Shown piece after piece: positions 24,575 to 33,824 of a stretch of DNA of 64,000 nucleotides. The DNA comes from CAZCDS01 sp964497585 (GTDB taxonomy: Bacteria; Desulfobacterota; Desulfomonilia; Desulfomonilales; Desulfomonilaceae), in the NCBI GenBank assembly GCA_964497585.1, contig CAZCDS010000014.1, positions 1 through 64,000 of the forward strand. Direction: 5' to 3'. The notes under the pieces were generated by a model that saw only the letters and a program-made list of their open reading frames with translations, searched no databases and was not told the DNA's origin. Position numbers and translations under genes: made by a program. The stretch's first letter is position 1, and every line of letters starts with the position of its first letter.

Positions 24575-26971
24575 TTAGGTCAGGCACTGCTCGGTGCGTG
24601 CGATGATATGATCCTGAAGCCCCCGGGATAGATCGACAAAATAGGCGCTGAATCCCGCAACCCGGACAATAAGATCCTGATACTCATCGGGATTTTCCTG
24701 AGCGTTCAGAAGGGTTTCCCTGTCCACGATATTGAATTGGACATGGGGGATCTTCTTCTCTTTCCACGTCTTGAGGTAATTGGTGAACAGCGGTTTCATG
24801 TCGCCTACGAGGAACTGCCGCTGAAATTTCTGGTTCAAGAGGTGATTGAAGGTGCGGAGGGTGTCAATCTTTTCACATGAATTGAGAACAGCAGTCGGCC
24901 CCTTGCGATCCATGCCCGGTTGAGGCGCCAGCGTACAATCGGCAAAGGGATCCCCATTCATGCGGCCGTCAGGGGTTGCCGGCGTATCCGCGCCGAGGCC
25001 ATAGGTGGCTGATACGGCGCTGCCGTCACCCCTCATAGAGAAGCCGAATCGATCCTTTACCGATTCCATAACGGCCTCAGTGCGGTGATGGACCTCCCGG
25101 GCAATCAGATCCGCATAGTCATCATCATTTCCATACTTGGGGGCATTCAAGCAGGCTCGCCGCATGTCTTCTCTTCCCTCCCAGTTACGGTCCATAATCT
25201 CGATCAACTCTGGGAGCGTTACGAGCCCATCTTCGAACACCACCTTTCTGATCGCAGACAGCGCATCCGCGACATTGGTCGACCCAATGACGACGACCAT
25301 GTCGTGGACCATCGACGGGTAGGACCACCGTGTCCGTTCTTTCCCCTGTTCGATGCAGCCTTCCACGATAGCGGAGTAAAAAGGTCTCGGGCAATATTTG
25401 GCGTACAGCTCACGACAGGTGTTCTCGATCTGGGCCAACTTGGTCGTGAAGAATTTCACCTGATCGAGGTATGCCTCCAAGACATCCTCCCACGACGTAA
25501 ACGTGGCCGGGTCAGGCGTCCGCACGCCCCACTGCTCGCCTGTCGCCGGCTTGATCCCCTGATGGAGCGCCCACCACAGGCATTTTGCCAGGACAAAATA
25601 CCCTACCACCCGGCGACCGATATTCTTGCCTGGGATGCACATGTACACGCATCCGGACACGGCGTACTGCTTCGCGTCCTCCGATGGAACGCCCCACTTC
25701 TCGAGAAGGGGAATGAGCGCCTCATCATTGAACAGCGAAGGATACCCGAGACCGGTAGCGATCACGTCGGTGGCCCTGGAGAGCAACTCATCAGGGGTCC
25801 GGTCGTGGACCCGCAACGCGACACTGGGCTCGATCGTTCGCATCTTTTCCGCGGCTTCCAGGACGAGATAGGTCACGTCGTTGGTGACATCGCGTCCCTC
25901 TCGGTCAGTGCCTCCGATGGTTACGGCCTGGAGAGACGCGACCCCTCCGTAGATCGAAGTGAGCAGCGGCGAGTACACAAGACCAAGCTCAAGAAACTTG
26001 GCCCACAGAAGCTCAAGGACCTCGAGGGCTTGCTCTCGGGTAATTCTGCCCTCTTTCAAATCCCTCTCATAGTAAGGACCCAGGAGATAATCCACTCGGA
26101 GTCCGATACCGAGCGTGGAATACTCGAGGTATCGCACGAGATGGATAAAATAGAAGAACTGGACGGCTTCAACAAACGTTCGGGGAGGATTCTCCGGAAC
26201 CCAGGCACACGTACGAGCGATCTCCTCCAATTGCTCTCGCCGAGCCGGCTCTTCTTCCCGTGCTGCCATCTCCCGTGCAAGAGCGGCATAGCGTTTGCCA
26301 AAACGGATCACCGCTTTCAGTACGACAATAACCGATTGTAGGAATTCCTTTTGATCGACATAGTCGGCGGGGATGAGCCGGTCGATCTCTTCGAGCCTTT
26401 CTTCGGCCATCCCGATTCGGCCCTTCAGTCCCATTTGAAATAATGTCTCGTAATCGGGGATACCCAGTTCGGACCATTGGCTCCAGAGAAAGGTGCCTTC
26501 GTATTTCCAGTACTTGCCGAGATCACCGGTAAACATTTCCTTATGCCGGTCACTCATGCATTTGTTCTTCCAGTAGGCGCACAGATCCTCCAGCTCTTGC
26601 CTGCCTTCATCGTCCAGAAGCGTTTGCCCTCCATCGCTGTTCACAAGCCGCATCACCGACTTCCAGTTCATGTCGATGGGATGGAAAAGGTTTTCCGGTT
26701 TGGAAACTTGGTAGCCCACGATGCGTTCCGTATCCCTTATAAAGATGTCCATATTCTCAAGGACGTGGGCAAGGGCCTTGGCACGGCGCATCACCATGGC
26801 CTCTCCATCGGTCTCTCTAAAGGATTCCGTCATAAGGCGGGATCGCTGGAGATCGAGTTTCACCTCCGGACGGAACAAGCCTCGAGAGCGATCGTCTGAC
26901 TCGTATCCTCTCTGCACATTCCGGACAGCCTTGGAGACCAGCTCACTCTTCAGTTGATCAGGCAATTGCAT
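24575..26971 (-). CDS. Glycyl radical enzyme (PFL/dehydratase/decarboxylase superfamily)
   Basis: 798 residues; AAGGAGG precedes the ATG. The C-terminal RVAGFSAYF (radical glycine at about 773) and the PFL domain make the family certain. The catalytic loop is SGCVYMCIPGKN with C441 as the likely thiyl cysteine and a second cysteine at 445. In dehydratases and C-S/C-N lyases of the family this loop reads GCVE, where the Glu is a base; here Tyr replaces it, so a different reaction is likely. No activating radical SAM enzyme is adjacent, although all members need one. Its leader holds a palindrome across a promoter, and an XRE gene lies 1.3 kb upstream. Confidence 0.93.
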   Translation of the reverse strand: MQLPDQLKSELVSKAVRNVQRGYESDDRSRGLFRPEVKLDLQRSRLMTESFRETDGEAMVMRRAKALAHVLENMDIFIRDTERIVGYQVSKPENLFHPIDMNWKSVMRLVNSDGGQTLLDDEGRQELEDLCAYWKNKCMSDRHKEMFTGDLGKYWKYEGTFLWSQWSELGIPDYETLFQMGLKGRIGMAEERLEEIDRLIPADYVDQKEFLQSVIVVLKAVIRFGKRYAALAREMAAREEEPARREQLEEIARTCAWVPENPPRTFVEAVQFFYFIHLVRYLEYSTLGIGLRVDYLLGPYYERDLKEGRITREQALEVLELLWAKFLELGLVYSPLLTSIYGGVASLQAVTIGGTDREGRDVTNDVTYLVLEAAEKMRTIEPSVALRVHDRTPDELLSRATDVIATGLGYPSLFNDEALIPLLEKWGVPSEDAKQYAVSGCVYMCIPGKNIGRRVVGYFVLAKCLWWALHQGIKPATGEQWGVRTPDPATFTSWEDVLEAYLDQVKFFTTKLAQIENTCRELYAKYCPRPFYSAIVEGCIEQGKERTRWSYPSMVHDMVVVIGSTNVADALSAIRKVVFEDGLVTLPELIEIMDRNWEGREDMRRACLNAPKYGNDDDYADLIAREVHHRTEAVMESVKDRFGFSMRGDGSAVSATYGLGADTPATPDGRMNGDPFADCTLAPQPGMDRKGPTAVLNSCEKIDTLRTFNHLLNQKFQRQFLVGDMKPLFTNYLKTWKEKKIPHVQFNIVDRETLLNAQENPDEYQDLIVRVAGFSAYFVDLSRGLQDHIIARTEQCLT

Positions 26972-27072
26972 GATCTTGCCTCCTTATGTTCTGCATCACG
27001 TGAGACGCGTAAGGTCCGAGCGTGTTGCGAGATCGACAAACACGGCCGGCTAATAACATTCTGTCATATCTT

Positions 27073-27099
27073 GGTATAACGTTTCGTTATATCCGTCAA
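27073..27099 (-). promoter_or_regulatory. Promoter and palindromic operator of the glycyl radical operon
   Basis: TATAACG-TTT-CGTTATA at 27075-27091 is a perfect inverted repeat with seven-base arms. Read on the minus strand, TTGACG (27094-27099) lies just before it and TATACC (27073-27078) overlaps its far end, with a 15-base spacer. A repressor bound here would cover the promoter. The nearest regulator is the XRE gene at 28295. Confidence 0.5.
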
Positions 27100-27165
27100 G
27101 TTCTTTTTGCCTGCCAGCGGACAAAAGCTCGAGCCACGACAGAAACAACGGATGGGGAACCGAAC

Positions 27166-28308
27166 CTAGAGCTGGCTGGCGATGATCATCTTTTGGATTT
27201 GATTGGTTCCCTCAAGTATCCTGAATGCCAGGGCATCCCTCTGCCACTTGGCCATAAGGTGCGGCTGAGTGTAGCCTTGTTGACCCAGAATCTGCATGCC
27301 TTCGCCTGTGGCCCGCACCGCGGCTTCCGACGCGGAGAGTTTGGCCATGCAAGATTCCCTGGTGTAGTCCATTTTGAGGTCCATCAGCCTGCATGCCCTC
27401 CATACGAGAAGACGGGCCGCGTCAATATCGGTGGCCGACTCGGCCAGAGCAAAACTTACCCCCTGGTTTTCGATGATCGGTCGGTTCGAAACCGTGCGCT
27501 CTTTGGCGAAATCAATGGTCTTTTCCAGCGCGGCGCGAGCCAGACCGACGCAGATTGCACCAAAGAACGCCCGTCCCCAGTCGAGGGTTTGCATAAGGAG
27601 AAGATAACCGCTTCCGGGAAGCCCGATTAAATTGGATGCGGGAACCGCGACATCGTCGAAGAATACCGTGGCCGTAGAGGCACATCGGAGGCCGGGTTTG
27701 TCATGATAGGGTCCAATCGAGATCCCTGGCGCGTCCTTCGGAACCAGGAACGCGTTGATCCCGGCTCGACCGCTCCCGGTGTCGCTGCTTGCCCACACGA
27801 CAAAGAACGAGGCGTTTCCTGCATTGAGTATGGGGACCTTCGATCCGTTGAGCAGATACTGGTCCCCCTGCAAGCGGGCTGTAGTGGAAAATGAGGATGT
27901 GTCTGAGCCTCCTTTAGGCTCGGTAATGCAGCAACTTGCCACTTCGCCCGACGGCCCCAGCAGCCGCGGGAGGAATACTTCCTTCTGCTCGTGGGACCCT
28001 CCAATGAGGATCGCTGAAACCGCGTGCACGGTCGCGGCATAGATGCTGGCAAGGCCCGCGCATCCGAAGCCGAGCTCTTCCGTGACAAGGGAGAGTGACA
28101 CGCGATCAAGCGGTTCACCGCCATATTCGCTGGGGATAATGAATGAGTTCAGGTTCTCCTTACCGATGAATTCGAGGTACGTCTCATGAATCGGACCCGG
28201 CCGGTGTGCATCCACCGCAAGGGACTGGTCATGCAGTTTTTCCAGTGCGAGGATCCGAAATCTCTGCTGTAATTCCTTCTGCTCGGTTGAGAGTTCAAGA
28301 GAAATCAT
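27166..28308 (-). CDS. Acyl-CoA dehydrogenase
   Basis: 380 residues from the ATG at 28308; the GTG at 28320 adds four. All ACAD domains are present: N-terminal helices, the middle barrel (CCITEPKGGSDTSSF, the FAD/substrate loop) and the C-terminal bundle (QILGQQGYTQ, then FRILEGTNQIQ with the catalytic-base Glu of EGT). It oxidises a CoA thioester and passes electrons to ETF. It overlaps the XRE regulator's end by 14 bases, so the two are co-transcribed. It precedes the glycyl radical gene, which has its own promoter. Confidence 0.92.
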   Translation of the reverse strand: MISLELSTEQKELQQRFRILALEKLHDQSLAVDAHRPGPIHETYLEFIGKENLNSFIIPSEYGGEPLDRVSLSLVTEELGFGCAGLASIYAATVHAVSAILIGGSHEQKEVFLPRLLGPSGEVASCCITEPKGGSDTSSFSTTARLQGDQYLLNGSKVPILNAGNASFFVVWASSDTGSGRAGINAFLVPKDAPGISIGPYHDKPGLRCASTATVFFDDVAVPASNLIGLPGSGYLLLMQTLDWGRAFFGAICVGLARAALEKTIDFAKERTVSNRPIIENQGVSFALAESATDIDAARLLVWRACRLMDLKMDYTRESCMAKLSASEAAVRATGEGMQILGQQGYTQPHLMAKWQRDALAFRILEGTNQIQKMIIASQL

Positions 28309-28666
28309 CTCTATTTCCACCGCTTCTCTGCCACAGTATGTAATCGAACACGGATTTCCGCTGGGCAGGATTCAGGTCCCGTAGTGCCAGGAGAGTCTCC
28401 CTGACATAAGGCTCCTTCAAGATGCTGGCGAGATCCTTCCCGATGGGCTCGTCATTTTCCGACTCTTCGAGGAAATAGGTAACCGGTTTTCCGAGGAGCT
28501 GGCCGATACGCTGAAGGTCAGCCAGATAGAGGCGACGTTTCCCCAATTCGTAATTTGAGAGGGAGGCCTGGCTGCATCCAAGTTTTCTTGCCAACTCTTC
28601 TTGGCTCAAACCCGCGTCTTCTCGTGCCTTCTGCAGCTTTCGGCCGATTTGTTCATAAGCTTTCAT
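28295..28666 (-). CDS. XRE-family helix-turn-helix regulator
   Basis: 123 residues from the ATG at 28666. An N-terminal HTH (LSQEELARKLGCSQASLSNYE) of the Cro/cI type is followed by the PVTYFLEE segment typical of XRE regulators and an acidic C-terminus. No clear ribosome site was seen for this start; the longer frame adds 18 residues without support. It forms an operon with the acyl-CoA dehydrogenase and is a good candidate to bind the palindrome at 27075. Confidence 0.88.
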   Translation of the reverse strand: MKAYEQIGRKLQKAREDAGLSQEELARKLGCSQASLSNYELGKRRLYLADLQRIGQLLGKPVTYFLEESENDEPIGKDLASILKEPYVRETLLALRDLNPAQRKSVFDYILWQRSGGNRDDFS

Positions 28667-28906
28667 GGAGAGTTCGTGGCGGGTATTGCGTGAACAGCGG
28701 TCCCACCGATGCGGGAGCATACCCCGCCGCGAGTTCGCCTGTCAAGGCACGTCCCGTGGAGTTCCTCGTCATGCTTGGCGGATCATTCACCCGCGGAGTT
28801 GAGGAAGGCCGCGAAATCACGCGCTGCACGCATTGCACTCCGCGGAGGCGCCGTTCGTGGGAAGGCCCTCCCCGTTAGAATCTTGTCGCATGCATTTCTC
28901 CCCATG

Positions 28907-30238
28907 TCACCTGGTCATAATTCCGGGAAGCCACAAAACGAGCTGTGGTATCATTGTCAGGAGAGCCAGGCCGACAAGCTGGAGCATGACAAAAGGTATG
29001 GTTCCACGCACGATGTGGCGGCCGAATTCCACTCCCGGCGGAGCAACACCTTTGATGTAGAAGAGCGCGGGCGCCATGGGAGGTGTGAGGAACGACGTCT
29101 GCATGGTCACGCAGAAGAGCATCGCCGCCCAGAGTGGATCGAAGCCCAGTTCCTGCACCACGGGAGTGAAGATCGGGACGAGGATCGGCACGATACCAAC
29201 CCATTCCATGAAAAGCCCGAATACGAAGAACGCGGCCATCATGATGACGAGCACGCCCCAGCGTCCGACCGGCAAGCCGAGCAGGGCTTCCTTTACCAGG
29301 TCCCCTCCCCCAACCATCATGAACGTGCCTGTAAAGACAAAGGCAGCCGCCACGATGACAAGGATCATGCTCGACACCACCATGGTTTCATAGAATGACG
29401 CCGCGAGGGTTTTCCATTCGAGTCTCCGATACAACAACGCAAGAATGACACTGGCGAGCGCTCCCACCGCCGCGGCTTCCGTTGGAGCCGCGACCCCGAA
29501 GAGGATCGTGCCGAGAACCGCGAAGATCAGCACAAGGGTCGGCACCATGGACGTGAGGATCATCCGGATCTTGTCTCCGACCGGAATCGCACGCTCCTCA
29601 GGAGCAAGCGCGGGGCCGAGGGTCGGGTTGATATGACATCTCACAACAATGTAGACAGCATACAACGATGCGAGCACGAGACCGGGCACAATCGCGGCCA
29701 TGAAAAGCTTTCCAACGGAGACACCAGCCATGGGCCCGTACACGATCAACATGATGCTCGGTGGAATGAGTATGCCCAGGGTTCCGCCCGCGCAGATCGT
29801 GCCGCAACTCAGCGCCTTGTCATAGCCCCTCTCCAGCATATGTGGCAGCGCGAAGAGCCCCATGATGATCACCGGCGCTCCCATGATCCCTGTCGCAGCG
29901 GCCAAGATGGTACATACCGAGACAACGGCCAAAGCCAACCCGCCTCGCAAGTCTCCGAGGATGACATGGATCGATGAGAAGAGTCGTTCAGCGATGCCGG
30001 ACCGCTCGAGCATAATCCCCATGTACACGAAGAGGATTATCGCAACGAGGATATAGCTGTGCATCGTCTCGAAGACGCGGAGGATCATCATATGATAGAA
30101 TCCGGGTCCTACGCCGAGAAATCCCACAATCAACGATGATCCGAGCATGACAAAGGCCACGGGGAAGCCCGCGGCCAGCCCGAGAACCAAGCCCGCAAAC
30201 AAGAGGAATATCAGGATCTCAGGACTCTCTACGAGCAT
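28907..30238 (-). CDS. dctM: TRAP transporter large membrane subunit
   Basis: 443 residues, about twelve hydrophobic segments and DctM signatures (FPVAFVMLGSSLIVG, GGTLGILIPPSIMLIVYG, FMEWVGIVPILVPIFTP). It is the ion-coupled channel of a tripartite transporter for carboxylates or similar anions. It overlaps the small subunit by 20 bases, the usual order P-Q-M on the minus strand. Confidence 0.95.
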   Translation of the reverse strand: MLVESPEILIFLLFAGLVLGLAAGFPVAFVMLGSSLIVGFLGVGPGFYHMMILRVFETMHSYILVAIILFVYMGIMLERSGIAERLFSSIHVILGDLRGGLALAVVSVCTILAAATGIMGAPVIIMGLFALPHMLERGYDKALSCGTICAGGTLGILIPPSIMLIVYGPMAGVSVGKLFMAAIVPGLVLASLYAVYIVVRCHINPTLGPALAPEERAIPVGDKIRMILTSMVPTLVLIFAVLGTILFGVAAPTEAAAVGALASVILALLYRRLEWKTLAASFYETMVVSSMILVIVAAAFVFTGTFMMVGGGDLVKEALLGLPVGRWGVLVIMMAAFFVFGLFMEWVGIVPILVPIFTPVVQELGFDPLWAAMLFCVTMQTSFLTPPMAPALFYIKGVAPPGVEFGRHIVRGTIPFVMLQLVGLALLTMIPQLVLWLPGIMTR

Positions 30239-30725
30239 CGGGTTCCCTCACCGCCACTCCAACGCACCGAATGAATTCAACGATTCCCTGAAGCATGAGG
30301 AGGAACGCGGCTACCGGCAGAACAGCCTTGAAAGGATAGATCGGAGGCTGCCACATGCTGTCTGCTCCCAGCTCTGCCATCTGCCAAGACTTGAGCGCGA
30401 ATATGCCGCCGTAATAGATGCATGCCCCCATTACCGGAAAGAAGAAGACCAGATAACCGAGAGCATCGACGAGCGCCCGGGATCGGACGGACAATTGCCC
30501 GTATATGGTTTCTATGCGCACGTGCCGGTCAACATGGAGAGTGTGGGCCGCTCCCAACATGAAGATGGCCCCGTAAAGCATATACGAGATGTCGTACGAC
30601 CACTCGGTAGGCGCATTGAAGACATATCTCGCGATGGTGTCGTACACGAGTTCCAATACGAGTATGGGGACCATCCAACTGACGGCCCGGCCGACCCATT
30701 CGTTCAAGCGATCGATAGTTTCCAT
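30219..30725 (-). CDS. dctQ: TRAP transporter small membrane subunit
   Basis: 168 residues from the ATG at 30725; a longer frame to 30791 lacks a better site. Four hydrophobic segments and the DctQ pattern RYVFNAPTEWSYDISYML, with AAHTLHVDRHVRIE after it, identify it. It bridges the binding protein and the large channel subunit, and sits between the two genes. Confidence 0.92.
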   Translation of the reverse strand: METIDRLNEWVGRAVSWMVPILVLELVYDTIARYVFNAPTEWSYDISYMLYGAIFMLGAAHTLHVDRHVRIETIYGQLSVRSRALVDALGYLVFFFPVMGACIYYGGIFALKSWQMAELGADSMWQPPIYPFKAVLPVAAFLLMLQGIVEFIRCVGVAVREPDARRES

Positions 30726-30870
30726 GCGGGTTTTTCCGGTCTCTCGCTCACATACGGCACACCGAGCATCCGGTCCCGGCGGCAGAATCACCTATGACAA
30801 CCGGATATGCCTTGCCGTGGCCTCTCGTAAGGCAAGTCCCTTCGATCCGGCGGGCTCTGTGCGAGCTTGC

Positions 30871-31950
30871 CTATTTCGCGTACGGATAGGGCAACCTGAC
30901 GAGTGCGGCGTAGGGCTCCACCAGTTTGCGAAAGTCCCGCTGTGACTTGAGAACCTTCGCGAAAAACGCGTTCTTCTTCGCGTACCTGTCGAGTTCCTCA
31001 TCTCCGATCTTCACGATCTCGGCGATCATCTCGTCGGAGATCTTCGACACGTGGAGTCCGGGATACGAGAGAAAGAATTTCATGGCTTCAGCGTCCTGCT
31101 TCATCGAGAGGTTCATCGCACGGAAGCAGGAAATCTGCAGCGCCACCTTCACCTTGGTCTTCAGGTCGTCGGGAAGCTTGGCCCAGGCCTTTTCATTGAC
31201 GAGCGTTTCGAGCGGGGCGCAGGGCTCATGGATGCCGCCCACCTTCAGGAACTTGCAGATCTCCTGGAATCCGAGCTTCCTGTCGATGGCCGGAGTGGCG
31301 AACTCCGCGGCATCGATCACCCCTCGTTCCAATGCCGGATATACCTCTCCGCCTGCGAGGCTAACCACCCGGGCCCCCAATCGTTCAAGGCACTTGCCCC
31401 AGATACCGACGGTCCGGAACTTCAGGCCCTTGAAGTCTGCCAGGCTGTTGATCGGCTTACGCGACCAGCAGAAATTCTCCGAACCGAGGATACCATACGG
31501 TGGCAGGACGACGACCCCGTGGCCTTTATACATTTCGTTCCACAGTTCCAGCCCCCCTCCGCAATAGATCCAGCTCAGCATCTCCCGAATCTGCAGCCCG
31601 TTGGGAAAGGAGTTCCCGAAGAGTACGGATGCGGGGAATTTCCCGATCCACCAGCCTGCCCAGGTGAAGCCTATGTGGAGCGTTCCGCTGCTCACCGCGT
31701 CGAAAACCTGCTTTGGCGGCACGATCGAGCCTCCGGGGTTCACCTTGACGATGAGCCGGCCGTCGGTCAACTCCTTGACGATCTTTGCAAAGTCCGCCGC
31801 GGGTGCGTAGAGCTGAGGCAACCCCGCGGGGTAACTGGACTGGCCCGTCCACACGATGCTCTTCGAGCCGGCAAGAGCAGACACGGCCGTGAGGAAACAG
31901 ACGGTACAGACCGTCAGGACAACGACAATCGATCTCGGCGCCATTCTCAT
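30871..31950 (-). CDS. dctP: TRAP transporter substrate-binding protein
   Basis: 359 residues with GAGGAGGGAG upstream of the ATG. The signal peptide ends near VSALAGS. The DctP fold is shown by GGSIVPPKQVFDAVSSGTLH, the ligand-clamp segment DFKGLKFRTVG (Arg for the carboxylate) and the ALERGVIDAAEFATPAID block. The size and the WAGWWIGK segment fit the group that binds larger or aromatic acids, but the ligand is not proven. First gene of the transporter operon. Confidence 0.95.
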   Translation of the reverse strand: MRMAPRSIVVVLTVCTVCFLTAVSALAGSKSIVWTGQSSYPAGLPQLYAPAADFAKIVKELTDGRLIVKVNPGGSIVPPKQVFDAVSSGTLHIGFTWAGWWIGKFPASVLFGNSFPNGLQIREMLSWIYCGGGLELWNEMYKGHGVVVLPPYGILGSENFCWSRKPINSLADFKGLKFRTVGIWGKCLERLGARVVSLAGGEVYPALERGVIDAAEFATPAIDRKLGFQEICKFLKVGGIHEPCAPLETLVNEKAWAKLPDDLKTKVKVALQISCFRAMNLSMKQDAEAMKFFLSYPGLHVSKISDEMIAEIVKIGDEELDRYAKKNAFFAKVLKSQRDFRKLVEPYAALVRLPYPYAK

Positions 31951-32246
31951 TACTTCTCCCTCCTCAAGGAAAGCAGCTCCTGTGCTTCATACCGATGCGC
32001 TTTCGAAAGATATCCCGTGACTCTCGATCCATCAAGCATTCTCTCCGGTTCCGGTTCGTCCCTCGATCAAGAGCGGCATCTAAGTCCTGCACCTCGCGCA
32101 ACGTATTTACGGAAACAGCTCCCAGGCAAGGCTGAATACACGAACCGTGGCATACAGATTACCCATCTCCAAGTCGTACGGATTCAACCACGGTCAATCA
32201 ACTCAGGCGCGGTGTACGGTGGTTCAGAAAAGGTCGATACCGACTC

Positions 32247-32525
32247 TCACCAGCAGATGGTGACGTCGCCGAAGTTGATGCATCCGTGAGGCGGAGGTGG
32301 ACATACGCGTGGTGGCCGAGGAAATGGCAGAAGGGGTTCCGGGTAGCGGTCCCTCACCAGTGGAACCGGCGGTCCCGGCGGAAACGGCGGTTTGTAGAAA
32401 AAAGGCGGCTGAGGAACGGGCCCGGGCGATAGCGGCGCAATAGGGCAGTGAGGGTAGGACCAGCACGCCGTTCCTACGAGAATGAGCAACCCTGTCAGCA
32501 GGAGTGTTCCTCTCACCCTTCCCAT
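32247..32525 (-). CDS. Small proline-rich putative lipoprotein
   Basis: 92 residues from the ATG at 32525, which has AAGGCGGGA upstream. The signal region GTLLLTGLLILVGTAC ends in a possible lipobox (GTAC). The mature part is about one third proline (PHCPIAPLSPGPVPQPP and more) with a cysteine pair near the end (GCINFGDVTICW). No domain is recognised; probably a short extended cell-envelope protein. Confidence 0.6.
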   Translation of the reverse strand: MGRVRGTLLLTGLLILVGTACWSYPHCPIAPLSPGPVPQPPFFYKPPFPPGPPVPLVRDRYPEPLLPFPRPPRVCPPPPHGCINFGDVTICW

Positions 32526-32654
32526 TTCATCCCGCCTTTTCGTAGAGATCAATCTGACTATATCGAGGTCAAAAGGAGAAGTCAATGAGAGATAGCGAAG
32601 AAGCCAAGGAATTCGGTCTTCCTGGCGGCTTCGTCTCCCGGCGGTGGAAACTTC

Positions 32655-33638
32655 CTATTCTCCGGCCGTCTCAGCCCCGTGTTTCCGCGTGAGGCGGATC
32701 GTCTCTCCGTCGCGTCTGATCGTCCCGTCCCGCTCCAACTTGAGGAGGTGACTCTCCGTGATTCCCCAGCCGGGAAAGAACTGGACAGAAGGGTTTGCAA
32801 ATGAACGTCGGTTCAACTCCGAGAAGCTGCGGGCGCCGTTGCTGAGGAGTTCCAAAAGAGCCGACTCCCTGTCGAGCAGCATGCTCCGGATCCTCCTGAT
32901 CGCGTCCGCGGGTTGCTCGATCGCGTCCCCGTGGCTCGGGAGGATGAGTTCCGCGTTCAGGGCCTCAAGTTTGTCAAGGCTCTCCAGGTATCCTGTTACA
33001 CCGCCGGAAGTGGGCGTGTACCACGCGGGAACCGGCCCGACGAGATCTCCCGGAAACAGTATCCGACTCCGCCGGTTGAAGAGCGAAATGTGACCGGGCG
33101 AATGGCCCGGCGTGTGTACCACCTCGAACACGAAATCGCCGATGTTCAAGACGTCTCCCTCTTCGATCCCGCGAACTTTCTCAGCGCTGCACATTGAGCA
33201 GCCCGTGGCGTCGAAATAGCTTAGCAAATCAAACTCTGCCAAGGGGCCTGCTTGTCCTGTTGAAGCCCACCACTTGGCCGACAGCGGGATATCGAAGGTC
33301 TCGACGAGATTTCCCGGGTCAAGCACAGATAGTCGGTCCAGCTCGTGGATGAATGCCGTGGGCCGTGCCCGTTCCAGCACCCAGGCCAGGGCGCCCATGT
33401 GATCCGGATGGGCATGGGAGAGCACCACCGTATGAAGCGCTCCGAGTTCCAGGTCCCAGTGATCGAGCCCCGCCATCAGGCGCTGCAAACCCGCCTCGCC
33501 TCCGCATCCGACATCGATCATGCCAAACCCATGCGAGTCCGCTATCGCGTACAGATTTGCAGGACTCGGCCATTTCGGATCTTCGGCAAAGATGGGGAAA
33601 ACACCCTGAATATCCTGTAAGCTTTCCCGGTTACCCAT
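32655..33638 (-). CDS. Metallo-beta-lactamase fold hydrolase
   Basis: 327 residues from the ATG at 33638 with GGAGGAA upstream; an ATG at 33680 is possible. The metal motif SHAHPDHMG, then HTPGHSPGH and FPGDLVG, then PSHGD, gives all the ligands of a dinuclear metal hydrolase. After about residue 230 comes a helical region resembling the C-terminal extension of LACTB2-like enzymes. It probably hydrolyses a thioester or related bond. It lies between the TRAP operon and an ACAD gene on the same strand, consistent with CoA-ester catabolism. Confidence 0.88.
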   Translation of the reverse strand: MGNRESLQDIQGVFPIFAEDPKWPSPANLYAIADSHGFGMIDVGCGGEAGLQRLMAGLDHWDLELGALHTVVLSHAHPDHMGALAWVLERARPTAFIHELDRLSVLDPGNLVETFDIPLSAKWWASTGQAGPLAEFDLLSYFDATGCSMCSAEKVRGIEEGDVLNIGDFVFEVVHTPGHSPGHISLFNRRSRILFPGDLVGPVPAWYTPTSGGVTGYLESLDKLEALNAELILPSHGDAIEQPADAIRRIRSMLLDRESALLELLSNGARSFSELNRRSFANPSVQFFPGWGITESHLLKLERDGTIRRDGETIRLTRKHGAETAGE

Positions 33639-33824
33639 GTGCGATCCGTTCCTCCGGCGTCGTGACAAAACGTCTTTCATTCTGATGAGTGAGCGCCATG
33701 AGCTGGCCTCTGGCAGCAATGGGCGGCCTTCGTGCAATGCTTGAGACGGCAGGCTTCCTGCCTTTGAAAGATTGAGCAAGGCGGCGTGCTCGATTTGCCG
33801 GAACGCCCTCGCCGGTATGTTTCT

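Noticed and set aside
25085..26341. 418-codon plus-strand frame opposite the glycyl radical gene
   Set aside because: Antisense shadow without domain or ribosome site.
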